From: Schaalia odontolytica | Lineage (GTDB): Bacteria > Actinomycetota > Actinomycetes > Actinomycetales > Actinomycetaceae | Direction: 5' to 3' | DNA length: 64,000 nt | NCBI RefSeq assembly: GCF_024584435.1 | Contig: NZ_CP102197.1 | Span: 1,116,001 to 1,180,000 of the forward strand | Notes under the pieces: model-generated | What the model was told of the DNA's origin: nothing | Seen by the model: only the letters and a program-made list of their open reading frames with translations | The model's database searches: none | In this document: one piece after another, positions 49,279 to 58,009 of the stretch | Numbering within the stretch: the first letter of the stretch is position 1 | Layout: the number at the start of each line of letters is the position of its first letter | Translations under genes and position numbers: made by a program

Positions 49279-50289
49279 CTATTTGACCTCAGGAAGGCGC
49301 CCCAGAGTTCCTCCTTCGATGAACTCTCCGGGCACCAGAATCGAGGCGTTGCGCGCCTCGGAACCGGCTAGGCGTTCCTGCGCGAGCAGCACGGTCTGCC
49401 TCGCCAATTCACGCACCGGTTGCGCAACCGTCGTCAGGTTCAAAAGCGGTGAAGAATACGGACCGGTCGCGTCAAAGCCTGTCACCGACACCTGCTCCGG
49501 GCAGGCAATCCCTCGCGACGCCAAGTGTTCCAAAATTTTCACCGCAATCAGATCACTTCCCGTAATGACCGCAGTACACTCGGCATCAATCGCCCGGTCA
49601 ATGCCGTCGAAAAGATCCTCACCGTAGTCGCTGTGAGACGTCACGATATGTGGCTGGACGCCGTCGACAACCAGCTGGGTAATGAAGGTTGCGGTACGGG
49701 CATGCAGGGTGGCCGCGAGAGGGTGGCTGGTGGCGGTGACAGCAACTTTCCGGTGTCCATAGGCCACAACTTTTTGTGCCAGCATCGCTTCATACGCGGG
49801 ATCGATGCGCACGGAATCAAATTCAGGGCGGGTTTCCCCACAGCCGATAGTAATGAGCGGGACGAAGGAAGCCGCATACTGCATGGCCTCGTTCGATACT
49901 CGACCAGAAGCAACGATAACCACGCCCACCCCGTGTCCCACGAGGTTGTTAATGGCCTGCATCTGGCCTTCTTCGCTGTCGCCTCCGGCGGTAATCAGCA
50001 GTTCTAACCCGAGTTCGTCGGTGTGCGCTTGGAGTTCTTCTGCAACTTTCCCATAGAAGCTGTGTCCAATGTTGCGCACCAAAAGGCCGACAGTGGTGGT
50101 GCTGGAACTGGCGATCCCAGCAGCACCGAGGTTTCGCACATATCCGAGGCGGGCGGCAGCTTGGCGCACAGCGACGCGCGCTTGGGAACTGACGGCGGGA
50201 TGCCCAGAAAGTGCGCGGCTGGCAGTCGCCTGCGACACTCCCGCTGCTTGAGCCACATCAATGATGCTGGCTCGTTTCTTTCTGGGCAT
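49279..50289 (-). CDS. LacI-family transcriptional repressor
   Basis: 336 aa. Helix-turn-helix at 8-55 (SIIDVAQAAGVSQATASRALSGHPAVSSQAR...LGYVRN) and full sugar-binding-protein-like sensor (TVGLLVRNIGHSFYGKVAEEL, AVITGSDLIAVKILEHL, VSVTGFDATGPYSSPLLNLTTV). It lies 3' of the FbpABC-type importer and the 2H gene, all in one direction. Two LacI-type palindromes with central ACGT stand upstream of that importer, so this protein is the probable regulator. Effector unknown. Confidence 0.94.
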   Translation of the reverse strand: MPRKKRASIIDVAQAAGVSQATASRALSGHPAVSSQARVAVRQAAARLGYVRNLGAAGIASSSTTTVGLLVRNIGHSFYGKVAEELQAHTDELGLELLITAGGDSEEGQMQAINNLVGHGVGVVIVASGRVSNEAMQYAASFVPLITIGCGETRPEFDSVRIDPAYEAMLAQKVVAYGHRKVAVTATSHPLAATLHARTATFITQLVVDGVQPHIVTSHSDYGEDLFDGIDRAIDAECTAVITGSDLIAVKILEHLASRGIACPEQVSVTGFDATGPYSSPLLNLTTVAQPVRELARQTVLLAQERLAGSEARNASILVPGEFIEGGTLGRLPEVK

Positions 50290-50334
50290 CCTCGAACATC
50301 CGCCTTTCAGTGAGTGGTGGGGTATTCCCCGACG

Positions 50335-50961
50335 TCAGCGCGGGGTTCCGACCGTCCAAGTATATAGAGGACGGAAGGAAAAAATACCGGCCTCTTGGTC
50401 TTGATCGACTTCGACAAGAGCGATCTGTGAGCACTCCATCGAATTGTCGGTTTTCAGAGCGTGAAGAGCATCAGCAAGCGCCCGATCCTCTTCGCTACTC
50501 GTCCCCGCAACCGCATAGGCCAGGCTGAAATGGGGGCCAAACGGCGGATCCGTGAGCGCCTCCCCCAGCCCCGCGTCAACGATGCTGTCACGCACAGCGT
50601 CGATCAGCCTCGTAAATGAGGGGTTCTCTGGGGAAATCACTTCCACTGCCCGTTCCTGGACGGCCGGCGGAGCGAAGGTCAACGTGAAGGGGGCGATCTG
50701 CGCCATGCGACGATCCATCTGCGAGCGCAGTTTCTCCCATTGGGCGTCACTGATCTCGTCTCGATACAGATCGAGGCGTTGCACCGTCACGTGGATGCAC
50801 TCCGGCGGTTGGATACCGATCTGTGGGAGCGCTGACAGGGGTTTTTCCGCCTCGCGCACCAAGTCCCACAGGGGGGAATCCTCGGGGGGCGCGAGGTAGA
50901 AGTGGAGCGCACCATTTCCTCGGCGCCACCGCGTATCCTCACGATCAAAAAAGCGTCGCAT
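50335..50961 (-). CDS. 2'-5' RNA ligase-like (2H) phosphoesterase
   Basis: 208 aa. The two catalytic motifs of the 2H superfamily are present: HVT at 57-59 and HFS at 144-146 (HxS variant), in the order and spacing of the LigT/ThpR class. These enzymes act on 2',5'-phosphodiesters or cyclic phosphates. The role here is unknown. It lies 12 bp after the ABC ATPase gene in the same direction, so it is the fourth gene of the importer operon. A phosphorylated or cyclic-phosphate substrate of the importer would explain the link, but this is inference. Confidence 0.85.
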   Translation of the reverse strand: MRRFFDREDTRWRRGNGALHFYLAPPEDSPLWDLVREAEKPLSALPQIGIQPPECIHVTVQRLDLYRDEISDAQWEKLRSQMDRRMAQIAPFTLTFAPPAVQERAVEVISPENPSFTRLIDAVRDSIVDAGLGEALTDPPFGPHFSLAYAVAGTSSEEDRALADALHALKTDNSMECSQIALVEVDQDQEAGIFSFRPLYTWTVGTPR

Positions 50962-50973
50962 GGTTCCGACCTT

Positions 50974-52107
50974 TTATTTCTCCGAGGAATCCGCGGGAAT
51001 CACCCACAGGGACTCGCGCGAGATCACACAGGTGACCTTCTCTCCGGCAGCATGAAGTTCATTCATGCCGTGAGAACGGCCTTCGAGGGTGCCCGCCGCG
51101 GTGTCCAGGACGTAGGTGTTGACCGAGCCGTCGAAGGCTGCGGAGCGCACTGTGGCTTCCAGAGCCACGTCTCTGCCCTCCCCTGCCTGCTCGTTCCCGG
51201 GTGCATCCAGGCCGACCGCGGTGTTTTCTGCTCGGACGACCAACTCCACGTGATCGCCAACACCAAGTCCGGGGACTCCCGCGGTGTCCAGATCACCCAG
51301 CGGGGTGGCCACCAGGTAGCGGTCGCCTCGTACCTCACTGACCGTGCCGGCCACGAAGGATGCAGTTCCCATGAAGGAGGCCACGAAGCGGTTCACCGGG
51401 CGATGGTAGATTTCACGCGGCTCCCCGACCTGCTCGATGGTGCCCGCGCTCATCACCACGATCATGTCGGACATGGTGAGAGCCTCGGACTGGTCGTGGG
51501 TCACGAAGATCGCGGTAAGTCCCAGACGCTGTTGGAGTGCACGGATTTCGCTGCGCATGCGCAGACGCAGGCGCGCATCCAGGTTCGAGAGGGGTTCGTC
51601 GAAGAGGATGATCTTCGGTTCCATGACGAGTGCTCGCGCCAGGGCAACGCGCTGCTGCTGGCCTCCGGACAGCTGATGCGGGTAGCGGTGAGCGTACTGT
51701 TCGATCCCCATGAGCGCCAGACCGTCAGCGATCCGCTGCTCACGTTCTGCGGCGGGGAGCTTCTGGTAGTTCAGACCGAATCCCACGTTGTCTTTCACCG
51801 TCAGGTGTGGGAAGAGCGCGTAGGACTGGAACACCATCGACATGGGGCGCTTTTCGGGCGGGACAGACACCAGGGACTGGCCGTCCAGGGTGATTTCGCC
51901 TTCCGTAACGTCCTCAAATCCGGCGATCATACGCAGGGTCGTGGTCTTCCCACAGCCGGACGGTCCCAGGAAGGTCACGAATTTTCCGGCCTCAATGTCG
52001 AGGTTGATGCTGTCAACAGCTCGGTGCTGCCCCTGCTTGGCATCGTAGATTTTGGTGACAGAGCGCAGCTGGAGTGCGCCTGCCTGCGTGTGGTGTTCAG
52101 TCGTCAT
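50974..52107 (-). CDS. ABC importer ATP-binding protein (FbpC/AfuC/PotA class)
   Basis: 377 aa. Walker A GPSGCGKT at 48-55, signature LSGGQQQRVALARAL, Walker B IILFDEPLSNLD, H-loop VTHDQSEAL, and a C-terminal TOBE-like domain (about 245-370). The ATG overlaps the permease stop by 4 nt. Class members import iron(III), phosphosugars, polyamines or aminoethylphosphonate; the ATPase does not decide between them. Confidence 0.94.
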   Translation of the reverse strand: MTTEHHTQAGALQLRSVTKIYDAKQGQHRAVDSINLDIEAGKFVTFLGPSGCGKTTTLRMIAGFEDVTEGEITLDGQSLVSVPPEKRPMSMVFQSYALFPHLTVKDNVGFGLNYQKLPAAEREQRIADGLALMGIEQYAHRYPHQLSGGQQQRVALARALVMEPKIILFDEPLSNLDARLRLRMRSEIRALQQRLGLTAIFVTHDQSEALTMSDMIVVMSAGTIEQVGEPREIYHRPVNRFVASFMGTASFVAGTVSEVRGDRYLVATPLGDLDTAGVPGLGVGDHVELVVRAENTAVGLDAPGNEQAGEGRDVALEATVRSAAFDGSVNTYVLDTAAGTLEGRSHGMNELHAAGEKVTCVISRESLWVIPADSSEK

Positions 52108-53792
52108 TTCACTACCGTCCTGGTGGAGCGATTCAGTCGGTTAACAAGAAGGTTGGCGATCATCAAGATGATGAGCACGAGGCCGATGAGGAGGGTGCAG
52201 TAGGCGAAGGCGTGGCCGAAACGCCCGGCATCAACCTCGTCCAAGATCTGGGAGGTCATCACCTTGGTTTGAGGCGTCGTAATGAAGATGATCGCGGTGA
52301 TCATGGTCATGGACTTGGTGATGCCGTAGGTGACGGCGGTGACGATGCCGGAACGCACCAGCGGAAGTGTCACTTTCACCAGGGTGGACACCTGGCTGGC
52401 TCCCAGGGATCGCGCGGCTTCTTCCACCTGCGGGTTGATCTGTTTGAGCGCGGAGATACAGGCCTGCTGGCCGGTGGGGATGGCGCGCGCAATGTAGACC
52501 AGGATGATGGCGATGGCGCCGCTTCCGACGGCCAAGCCACCTGCCAGAGTGGGCAGAATCTGTTTGCCGAACAGCCACGTGGGGTTGGAGTAGGCCAGGG
52601 CGAATCCCAGACCGAGGACGGTGCCGGGGATTGCTATACCGAGCATGCCCCAGAAATCCAAGATTTTACCGATCTTCGGGAACTTGCGGACGACCAACCA
52701 CGCAATAATCAGCGCCATGACGGCTGCGATCGGAGCGGCGGCCAGGGTCATCGACAGCGTTGTGACAATTGCGGAGGATCCCAGGCGCTGGACGTACCAG
52801 AAGTGTTCCATCGTGAAGGTGTTGTCAACGCCGAGGATCTTGACGAAACTTCCCACGAAGAGCGTCATGTAGACGACGATGACGAAGACGATCCACCCGT
52901 AGACGGGGACGAGCATGGGGATCTTGACGCTGGACGCAGTGACCTCTTTGAGGGAGCCCACGGGCTTACCGGTCACGGTGATCACAGACTTACGGTTCGA
53001 CCAGTATTTCTGAACGGCGAACACCGTGAGTGCGGGCAGGAGCAGCACCAGGGCAATTCCTGCGGCACTTGCGATGTCACCGCTTCCTGCGACGGCAAAG
53101 TAAATCTGACTGGCCAGGACTCGGAAGTCACCGCCCAGTACCAGGGGGTTTGCCAGGTCAGCGATGCCTTCAACGAAAAGCACAAGGAAGGAGGCCAGCA
53201 TTGCGGGAACCACCATGGGGATGGTGACCTTCACCAGGGTACTCAGCGGCTGCGCTCCGAGGGTGGCGGATGCTTCGAACAGGGAGCTGTCGAAGTTTTC
53301 CATCATGCCGCGGATATTAAGGTAGGCCACGGGCGCGAAGGTCAGGGAGAGCACCATGACCAGACCCACCAGGCCGTAGATGTTGTTCTCGATGCCGAAG
53401 ATTCCGTAGGTGATGATGCCGCGCTTACCGAACAGGGTGATGATGGCGGTGGCCGTCGCAAAGGGCGGGGAAATCGTGGGGAGGAGGGTCACCCAGTGCA
53501 GGAGCTTCTTCCCGGGGAAGGTGAGGAACACTTGGGCGAATGCGGTGACGAATCCGATGAAGGTTCCGACAATTCCGACGCACAGTCCCAGCACCAGGGT
53601 GTTCACCAGGGTGTCGACGTTGGCGCCGAAGGATTGGGTGATAGCTGCCAGCCCGCGTTCGGACACGCCGATACCGATGAGTCTGGCAACGGGGATTCCC
53701 AGGAGGAGAATCAGCCCGATAACGGTCACCGTGGTGATGAGGGCGACGGGGATGTCGAGCTGCCGACCTTTACGCAGCTGTGGAATGCTCAT
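52104..53792 (-). CDS. Double-length ABC importer permease (FbpB/AfuB class)
   Basis: 562 aa from ATG 53790-53792, with two homologous sets of about six membrane helices, as in FbpB. Coupling loops are visible in both halves: FEASATLGAQPLSTLVKVTIPMV and EEAARSLGASQVSTLVKVTLPLV. Begins with the helix DIPVALITTVTVIGLILLLGIPV. Both channel halves are in one chain, so no second permease gene is needed. It lies 82 bp after the binding-protein gene. Confidence 0.95.
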   Translation of the reverse strand: MSIPQLRKGRQLDIPVALITTVTVIGLILLLGIPVARLIGIGVSERGLAAITQSFGANVDTLVNTLVLGLCVGIVGTFIGFVTAFAQVFLTFPGKKLLHWVTLLPTISPPFATATAIITLFGKRGIITYGIFGIENNIYGLVGLVMVLSLTFAPVAYLNIRGMMENFDSSLFEASATLGAQPLSTLVKVTIPMVVPAMLASFLVLFVEGIADLANPLVLGGDFRVLASQIYFAVAGSGDIASAAGIALVLLLPALTVFAVQKYWSNRKSVITVTGKPVGSLKEVTASSVKIPMLVPVYGWIVFVIVVYMTLFVGSFVKILGVDNTFTMEHFWYVQRLGSSAIVTTLSMTLAAAPIAAVMALIIAWLVVRKFPKIGKILDFWGMLGIAIPGTVLGLGFALAYSNPTWLFGKQILPTLAGGLAVGSGAIAIILVYIARAIPTGQQACISALKQINPQVEEAARSLGASQVSTLVKVTLPLVRSGIVTAVTYGITKSMTMITAIIFITTPQTKVMTSQILDEVDAGRFGHAFAYCTLLIGLVLIILMIANLLVNRLNRSTRTVVK

Positions 53793-53874
53793 AGCTTGTC
53801 TCCAATGAAAACGGCAGGAGAGACGCACACGGGTTGCGCGAGTTCCTCAGTGGGTTCTCGCGCACCCCGTGGTC

Positions 53875-54927
53875 TCACTTGGCGGAGCTTGCTCCGGCGA
53901 TCTGGCTTTCGAAGATGCCGATGTAGTTGGCGCGAGAGTCAGCTGCCTTGCGTACATCCCAGTCCACGTGCTTCACGACGTCCTGCTTGGGGACGTTCGG
54001 ACCGACCTTGGCGTCAGGCAGGGTGGGTGCTGCGAAGGAGGGGACGTCCGCGTAGAGATCCTGAGCCTTGGTGGTCAGCAACCAGTCCATGTAGGCCTTG
54101 GCGCCTTCGGGGTTGCGTGCACCCGCGAGGACGGAGACTGCGCCCACTTCGTAGCCGGTGCCTTCCGAGGGGTAGGTGGTGACCAGGTCGGAATATCCGG
54201 CCTTGTTGGCCTTTTCGCAGTCGGAGTCGAGGGCGATGGCAACGGCCACCTCACCGCGTCCGGCCTGTTCGGTACCGGTTGCTGCGGACTTGGAGAACTG
54301 CATGATGCTGGGAACCAGTTCCTTGAAGTAGGAAATGGTCTTCTCCTGGTCGCCGTTGTTCAGGGTGGCGACGGTGTACATGGCCATGTAGCCAACGCCT
54401 GCGGTGGCAGGGTGCGGCATGGCAATGCGCCCCTTGAATTCGGGCTTGAGCAGGTCCTGCCAGGAGGTGGGAGCCTGTGCGCCGATGCGTTCGAGTTCCT
54501 TCTTGTTGGAGCAGAACGCAATGGAGTCGGTGTAGAAGCCGGACCAGATGCCTTCGGCGTTGTTGTACTGCGAGGGCAGTGCGGAGGCGTTCTTCGAGAC
54601 GTACTTTTCGACCTTGCCCTTGTCGTTGGCGACGAGGTGGTTTTCGGCCTGGCCGCCGGACCAGACGTCGAATTCACCGGGGTTGGTTTCGAGGCGGGCG
54701 AGGACTTCGCCGGCACCCAGGCGAACGTATGTGGCCTTCTGACCGGTTTCCCTGGTGTAGGCGGTGACAATCGCCTGGCAGAAATCTTCCTGCTGGGAGC
54801 AGGCAATATTCAGGGTATCTGCCGAGGCGGAGCCTCCCTGGGTGCTCTGGCCTTCGGGGGCAGAGCAGGCGGCGAGAGAGAGTGCCAGGAGTGCGGCGGG
54901 GAGAGCAGCGTAGCGTGCGCGCATCAT
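53875..54927 (-). CDS. ABC importer substrate-binding lipoprotein (FbpA/AfuA class)
   Basis: 350 aa from ATG 54925-54927 (a second ATG directly follows; GGAAGG upstream suits both). Lipoprotein signal ending in LSLAAC. The mature protein is a family 1/13-type binding protein: AYTRETGQKATYVRLGAGEVLARLE and FDVWSGGQAENHL are typical of the iron, phosphosugar or aminoethylphosphonate group. The Tyr-Tyr iron motif of FbpA is not evident, so I do not call iron. Highest expression of the operon is expected from here. Confidence 0.93.
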   Translation of the reverse strand: MMRARYAALPAALLALSLAACSAPEGQSTQGGSASADTLNIACSQQEDFCQAIVTAYTRETGQKATYVRLGAGEVLARLETNPGEFDVWSGGQAENHLVANDKGKVEKYVSKNASALPSQYNNAEGIWSGFYTDSIAFCSNKKELERIGAQAPTSWQDLLKPEFKGRIAMPHPATAGVGYMAMYTVATLNNGDQEKTISYFKELVPSIMQFSKSAATGTEQAGRGEVAVAIALDSDCEKANKAGYSDLVTTYPSEGTGYEVGAVSVLAGARNPEGAKAYMDWLLTTKAQDLYADVPSFAAPTLPDAKVGPNVPKQDVVKHVDWDVRKAADSRANYIGIFESQIAGASSAK

Positions 54928-54971
54928 TGAGCCTTCCGTTGCAATATGTTGTCTATGCACAGTTCGGAGTT

Positions 54972-54987
54972 GTGGATACGTTTCCAC
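54972..54987. promoter_or_regulatory. LacI-type operator 1
   Basis: GTGGATACGTTTCCAC, palindromic at 14 of 16 positions with central ACGT, 45 bp upstream of the binding-protein start. This is the usual form of LacI/GalR-family sites. Confidence 0.65.
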
Positions 54988-55066
54988 ACCGGAGATAGTA
55001 GAGCATTTGCGGCAATCTCGTCAAGAAATAGGGACTTGTCCCCCAAAGCTTCACCAAATCGTAATC

Positions 55067-55080
55067 TGCATACGTTTTCA
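55067..55080. promoter_or_regulatory. LacI-type operator 2
   Basis: TGCATACGTTTTCA matches operator 1 at 12 of 14 positions. The centres are 94 bp apart, close to nine helical turns, which would allow DNA looping by a tetrameric or paired repressor. Confidence 0.55.
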
Positions 55081-55229
55081 TACGGGAAGCAGATTCTCTG
55101 ATGCCCTTTTCCGAAGAACTCTGGATTCATTCAGGACGCGTATATTCACGCGCGTATTCACACGCACATTGCGGCAATAGAAGAAAAGCGCCACAATCAC
55201 TGAGATCCTCAGGATTGTGGCGGAGATTG

Positions 55230-55605
55230 TGGAGATGGGGGGAATCGAACCCCCGTCCAATAGCCGACCCCGAATTCTTCTCCGAGCGCAGTCTACGAGT
55301 GTATTTCTCGGCCCCCGGCATCCGCGTAGACTCACCGCCGGATGGGCTCAGTTGATTGAGTGTCGGAGCCGCCCCACCAACATGGGCGACACCCAGTGGC
55401 TCCCTAGACGACGCCAGACACCGGGCCGGAAGCAGCTCCCGGGCTGACGGACTAAAGGTTCAGGCTGCGATATCAGGCAGCGAGAACGTAGTCGGTGCGA
55501 TTCTGTTCGGCACCTATTGGTTTGCACGCATCGTTAACGAGTTGAGCGCACGTCCTCGGCTCGCTTCACTTCGATCGACGACCACTGTCGAAACCGATCA
55601 TCCCC
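55230..55605 (-). ncRNA. ssrA: Transfer-messenger RNA (tmRNA)
   Basis: About 376 nt. The 5' end GGGGATGATCGGTTTCGACA and the 3' T-arm GGGGGTTCGATTCCCCCC are diagnostic. The acceptor stem pairs GGGGATG with CATCTCC (one G-U), and the discriminator A is followed by CAA, so CCA is not encoded. The tag reading frame is at 55473-55511: GCC resume codon, then AEQNRTDYVLAA and TGA, ending in the usual degradation signal LAA. It rescues stalled ribosomes together with SmpB (60715-61242). Its promoter is at 55661-55689. Confidence 0.95.
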
Positions 55606-55804
55606 TCTTGAGTTTTCAACTCACCGACGCTCAGCCATTCCGCAGACCGCCGGACACACCAGTATATGGCACCCCTCCCCCGCCGTCAAGGGCGACAAGC
55701 AGGGACGCGCCCGCTCTCTCGCCAGTGACGCGGGGAGGAGGGACACAGCTGTCGCTGTCCGGATCCCTCGCCGGAGAATTCGCGGCCCGAGGACGAGCCG
55801 TTCC
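55606..55804. other. tmRNA promoter and 3' flank of the YhgE genes
   Basis: Contains the ssrA promoter and, at about 55750-55769, GGACA...TGTCC, a weak hairpin that may end the YhgE transcript. No gene. Confidence 0.5.
55661..55689 (-). promoter_or_regulatory. Strong promoter of ssrA
   Basis: TTGACG (55684-55689), 17-bp spacer, TATACT (55661-55666) on the minus strand, near consensus. The start would be about 50 nt before the mature tmRNA 5' end, which RNase P then trims. Confidence 0.8.
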
Positions 55805-58009
55805 CTAGAGGAGCTTCGTGGACTCCAGCTTCGCCACCATGCGCCGGTTGCTGCGCACCAGCAGCGGCCGCAACGCCAGCCCCAGGAACGCGGCGAACAG
55901 AATGAAGGAGGCGAGGAACCACATGGCGTCCCCGTACTCGTAGCCCGAATAGCCGGCGATCGAGGCCCGCAGCGCCGTGATCGCATGCGTCGCAGGCAGG
56001 AACGGTGAGATCGCGGAGAAAAACGACGGCAGGATCGCCAGTGGGAATGCTCCCCCGGCGCCCGAGATCTGCAGGACGAGGAGGAGCACCCCCAGCGCCT
56101 TGCCCGCGTTCCCTAACGTCGCGATGAACGTGTACATGAGGAAGGAGAACACGATGGCCGTCAGCCACAGGGTGCCCATGAAGTGCAGCGGGTGGACGTG
56201 CTGGACCTTCAGGAAGTACAGGTCACCCAGCCCCACGAGGGTCGCCTGGGCGAGCGCGATAGTCCCAAAGATCAGGTAGCGTCCCAGGTACCCGGCGGCC
56301 AGGCCGACGGGCTTGGCCGTGAGGGTCGCGCGCAGCGGATCCACCTCCGCCAGCCCCTCGACGACGTTGGAGTCCGTGACGTCCGAGCGCATGGACACGA
56401 CCATGAGCACGGACCCGACCCACAGGGCCAGGATCGAGTACAGGGGTGCCATCTGGGAACCGAAGTTCGCGACCGGGTAGACCGGGGTCTTCTCCACGCC
56501 CACGGGGGCCGCGATGGCCGCCGCCAGGGCCTCGGGATTATTCCCGATGATCGTTCCCAGCGTCGTCAGGTCTCCCCCGGCAAGCACCTCGGAGATCGAC
56601 GCGTGCAGGGAGTCAAGCTTGCCGGCTGCCTCGCGCAGGCTCGTGGCCGCGCCGGTCAGGTTCTCGCGCAGCAGGCTCAGGCCCGCACGCGCGCTTCCGC
56701 TCCCGTTCGAGGCGGTCGACGTCGCGCTCTCCAGGGACGTGCGGACGACACTCAGGGAGGACTGGGCCGAGGCCAGGGTGGAGGCCAGCGATTCGAGCTG
56801 AGGCCGCAGGTTGGTCTCGTAGTCGGAGGACAGGCCATCGACCGCGGAGCGCGCCTGGGCGATAAGACCGTTAACCGCGGCGTGCCCGGCCTGTGCGTTC
56901 GCCACCTTGGAGTCCACGTCAAGGGCGGCGGCACGCAGCCCGTTCGCGACTGCGGTCAGCCGATCCGAGGCGGCCTGCAGGCGGTCCAGCGAGGACTGGG
57001 AGACGGGCGAGCCTGGCAGAGACGCGAGCGTCGACTTGATCGACGCGAAGCTGCTCGCCTGCGCGTCCAACACGGAGGCCTGAGAGCGCAGCGTCGAGGC
57101 CGCATCCGACGCGCTCGTCGAGCCATTCGCGTACACGTTGTCGACGGCACCCGACAGGGAGTCCAGCGAGGACTGCGACGAGGAGATCGCGTCGGACACC
57201 GACGACACCGCCGCCGAAGCAGCAGACCCGAGTCCGCTGGCCCCAGCCTGGGCGCTCGAGACCGCGGACTGCGCGGAGCCCTTCGCGCTCCCCAGCCCAT
57301 CCACGAGCGTCGTCGTCGAGTCGATGAGCGTCACCGAGGAGCCCACGAGCGACGCGTAGGCGTCCGCACTGTCCGCCGCCGTGCGCAGGCGCGAGGCAAC
57401 CGTCTGCACGCGGTTGTCGAGCGCCGTCACCGTATTGACGGCCGTTGGCGAGGACAGCGCATTCCCGACCGACGTCGCCGTGTCGAAGGCGACCTCGGAG
57501 AGCGTCTGAACGAAGATCTGGTTGACCTGGGCGCTCACCGCCTCGGCGCCCTGGCCGGCGATCTTCGGCGAGATGCCGTTCTTCTTCTCGTTGACGTAGT
57601 AGGTCATCGGCGCGGAGGAGGCTCCCCCGTCGAAGAACGTGAGCATGTCCTGGGAGAAATCGGCGGGGATGACGATGGCCGCGTAGTACGCCCCCGAGCG
57701 CGTCCCCTCGATGGCCGCCTCCTGCGAGTCGATGACCCAGTCGAAGTTGTCGTTCTTGCGCAGCGCGGACACCACCGAGTCGCCGATGTTGATGTGCAGC
57801 GGCACCAGGTCCGACTTGTAGCCCGCGTCCGTGTTCGCGATCGCGATGCGCAGGCTCTTCGTGTTCCCGAACGGGTCCCACGACGCCGCCACGTTGAACC
57901 ACGTGAACAGCGACGGGATGACGACCAGGCCGAAGACGACGACGCTCGCGATCAGGGAACGATGCGCGCGGCGCAGGTCGGCGCGGTAGATGGCCCAAAT
58001 GGTCCTCAC
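55805..58009 (-). CDS. YhgE/Pip-family ABC-2-type membrane protein 1
   Basis: 734 aa. One N-terminal helix (IASVVVFGLVVIPSLFTWF) followed by the Pip signature (WDPFGNTKSLRIAIANTDAG), a very long Ser/Ala-rich coiled-coil ectodomain (about 170-480), and five or six C-terminal helices (for example LIFGTIALAQATLVGLGDLYFL). YhgE/Pip proteins include phage-infection receptors and the EsaA-like part of type VII secretion; most have unknown roles. The ATG overlaps the stop of the next YhgE gene by 4 nt, so they act as a pair. No type VII genes are in the window. Confidence 0.9.
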   Translation of the reverse strand: MRTIWAIYRADLRRAHRSLIASVVVFGLVVIPSLFTWFNVAASWDPFGNTKSLRIAIANTDAGYKSDLVPLHINIGDSVVSALRKNDNFDWVIDSQEAAIEGTRSGAYYAAIVIPADFSQDMLTFFDGGASSAPMTYYVNEKKNGISPKIAGQGAEAVSAQVNQIFVQTLSEVAFDTATSVGNALSSPTAVNTVTALDNRVQTVASRLRTAADSADAYASLVGSSVTLIDSTTTLVDGLGSAKGSAQSAVSSAQAGASGLGSAASAAVSSVSDAISSSQSSLDSLSGAVDNVYANGSTSASDAASTLRSQASVLDAQASSFASIKSTLASLPGSPVSQSSLDRLQAASDRLTAVANGLRAAALDVDSKVANAQAGHAAVNGLIAQARSAVDGLSSDYETNLRPQLESLASTLASAQSSLSVVRTSLESATSTASNGSGSARAGLSLLRENLTGAATSLREAAGKLDSLHASISEVLAGGDLTTLGTIIGNNPEALAAAIAAPVGVEKTPVYPVANFGSQMAPLYSILALWVGSVLMVVSMRSDVTDSNVVEGLAEVDPLRATLTAKPVGLAAGYLGRYLIFGTIALAQATLVGLGDLYFLKVQHVHPLHFMGTLWLTAIVFSFLMYTFIATLGNAGKALGVLLLVLQISGAGGAFPLAILPSFFSAISPFLPATHAITALRASIAGYSGYEYGDAMWFLASFILFAAFLGLALRPLLVRSNRRMVAKLESTKLL

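Larger units (their letters stand above)
54928..55229. other. Promoter region of the FbpABC-type importer
   Basis: Leader and control region with two operator palindromes (listed separately), and on the right the 3' flank of ssrA, with imperfect repeats of GGATTGTGG/AGATTGTGG (about 55210-55233). No gene and no integrase remnant seen. Confidence 0.5.

Noticed and set aside
52074..54182. Long open frame of 702 codons on the plus strand
   Set aside because: Opposite-strand shadow of the importer permease and binding-protein genes; low-complexity His/Asp/Gly-rich composition.
55230..55262. tRNA T-arm pattern
   Set aside because: It is the 3' end of tmRNA; no cloverleaf with an anticodon fits.
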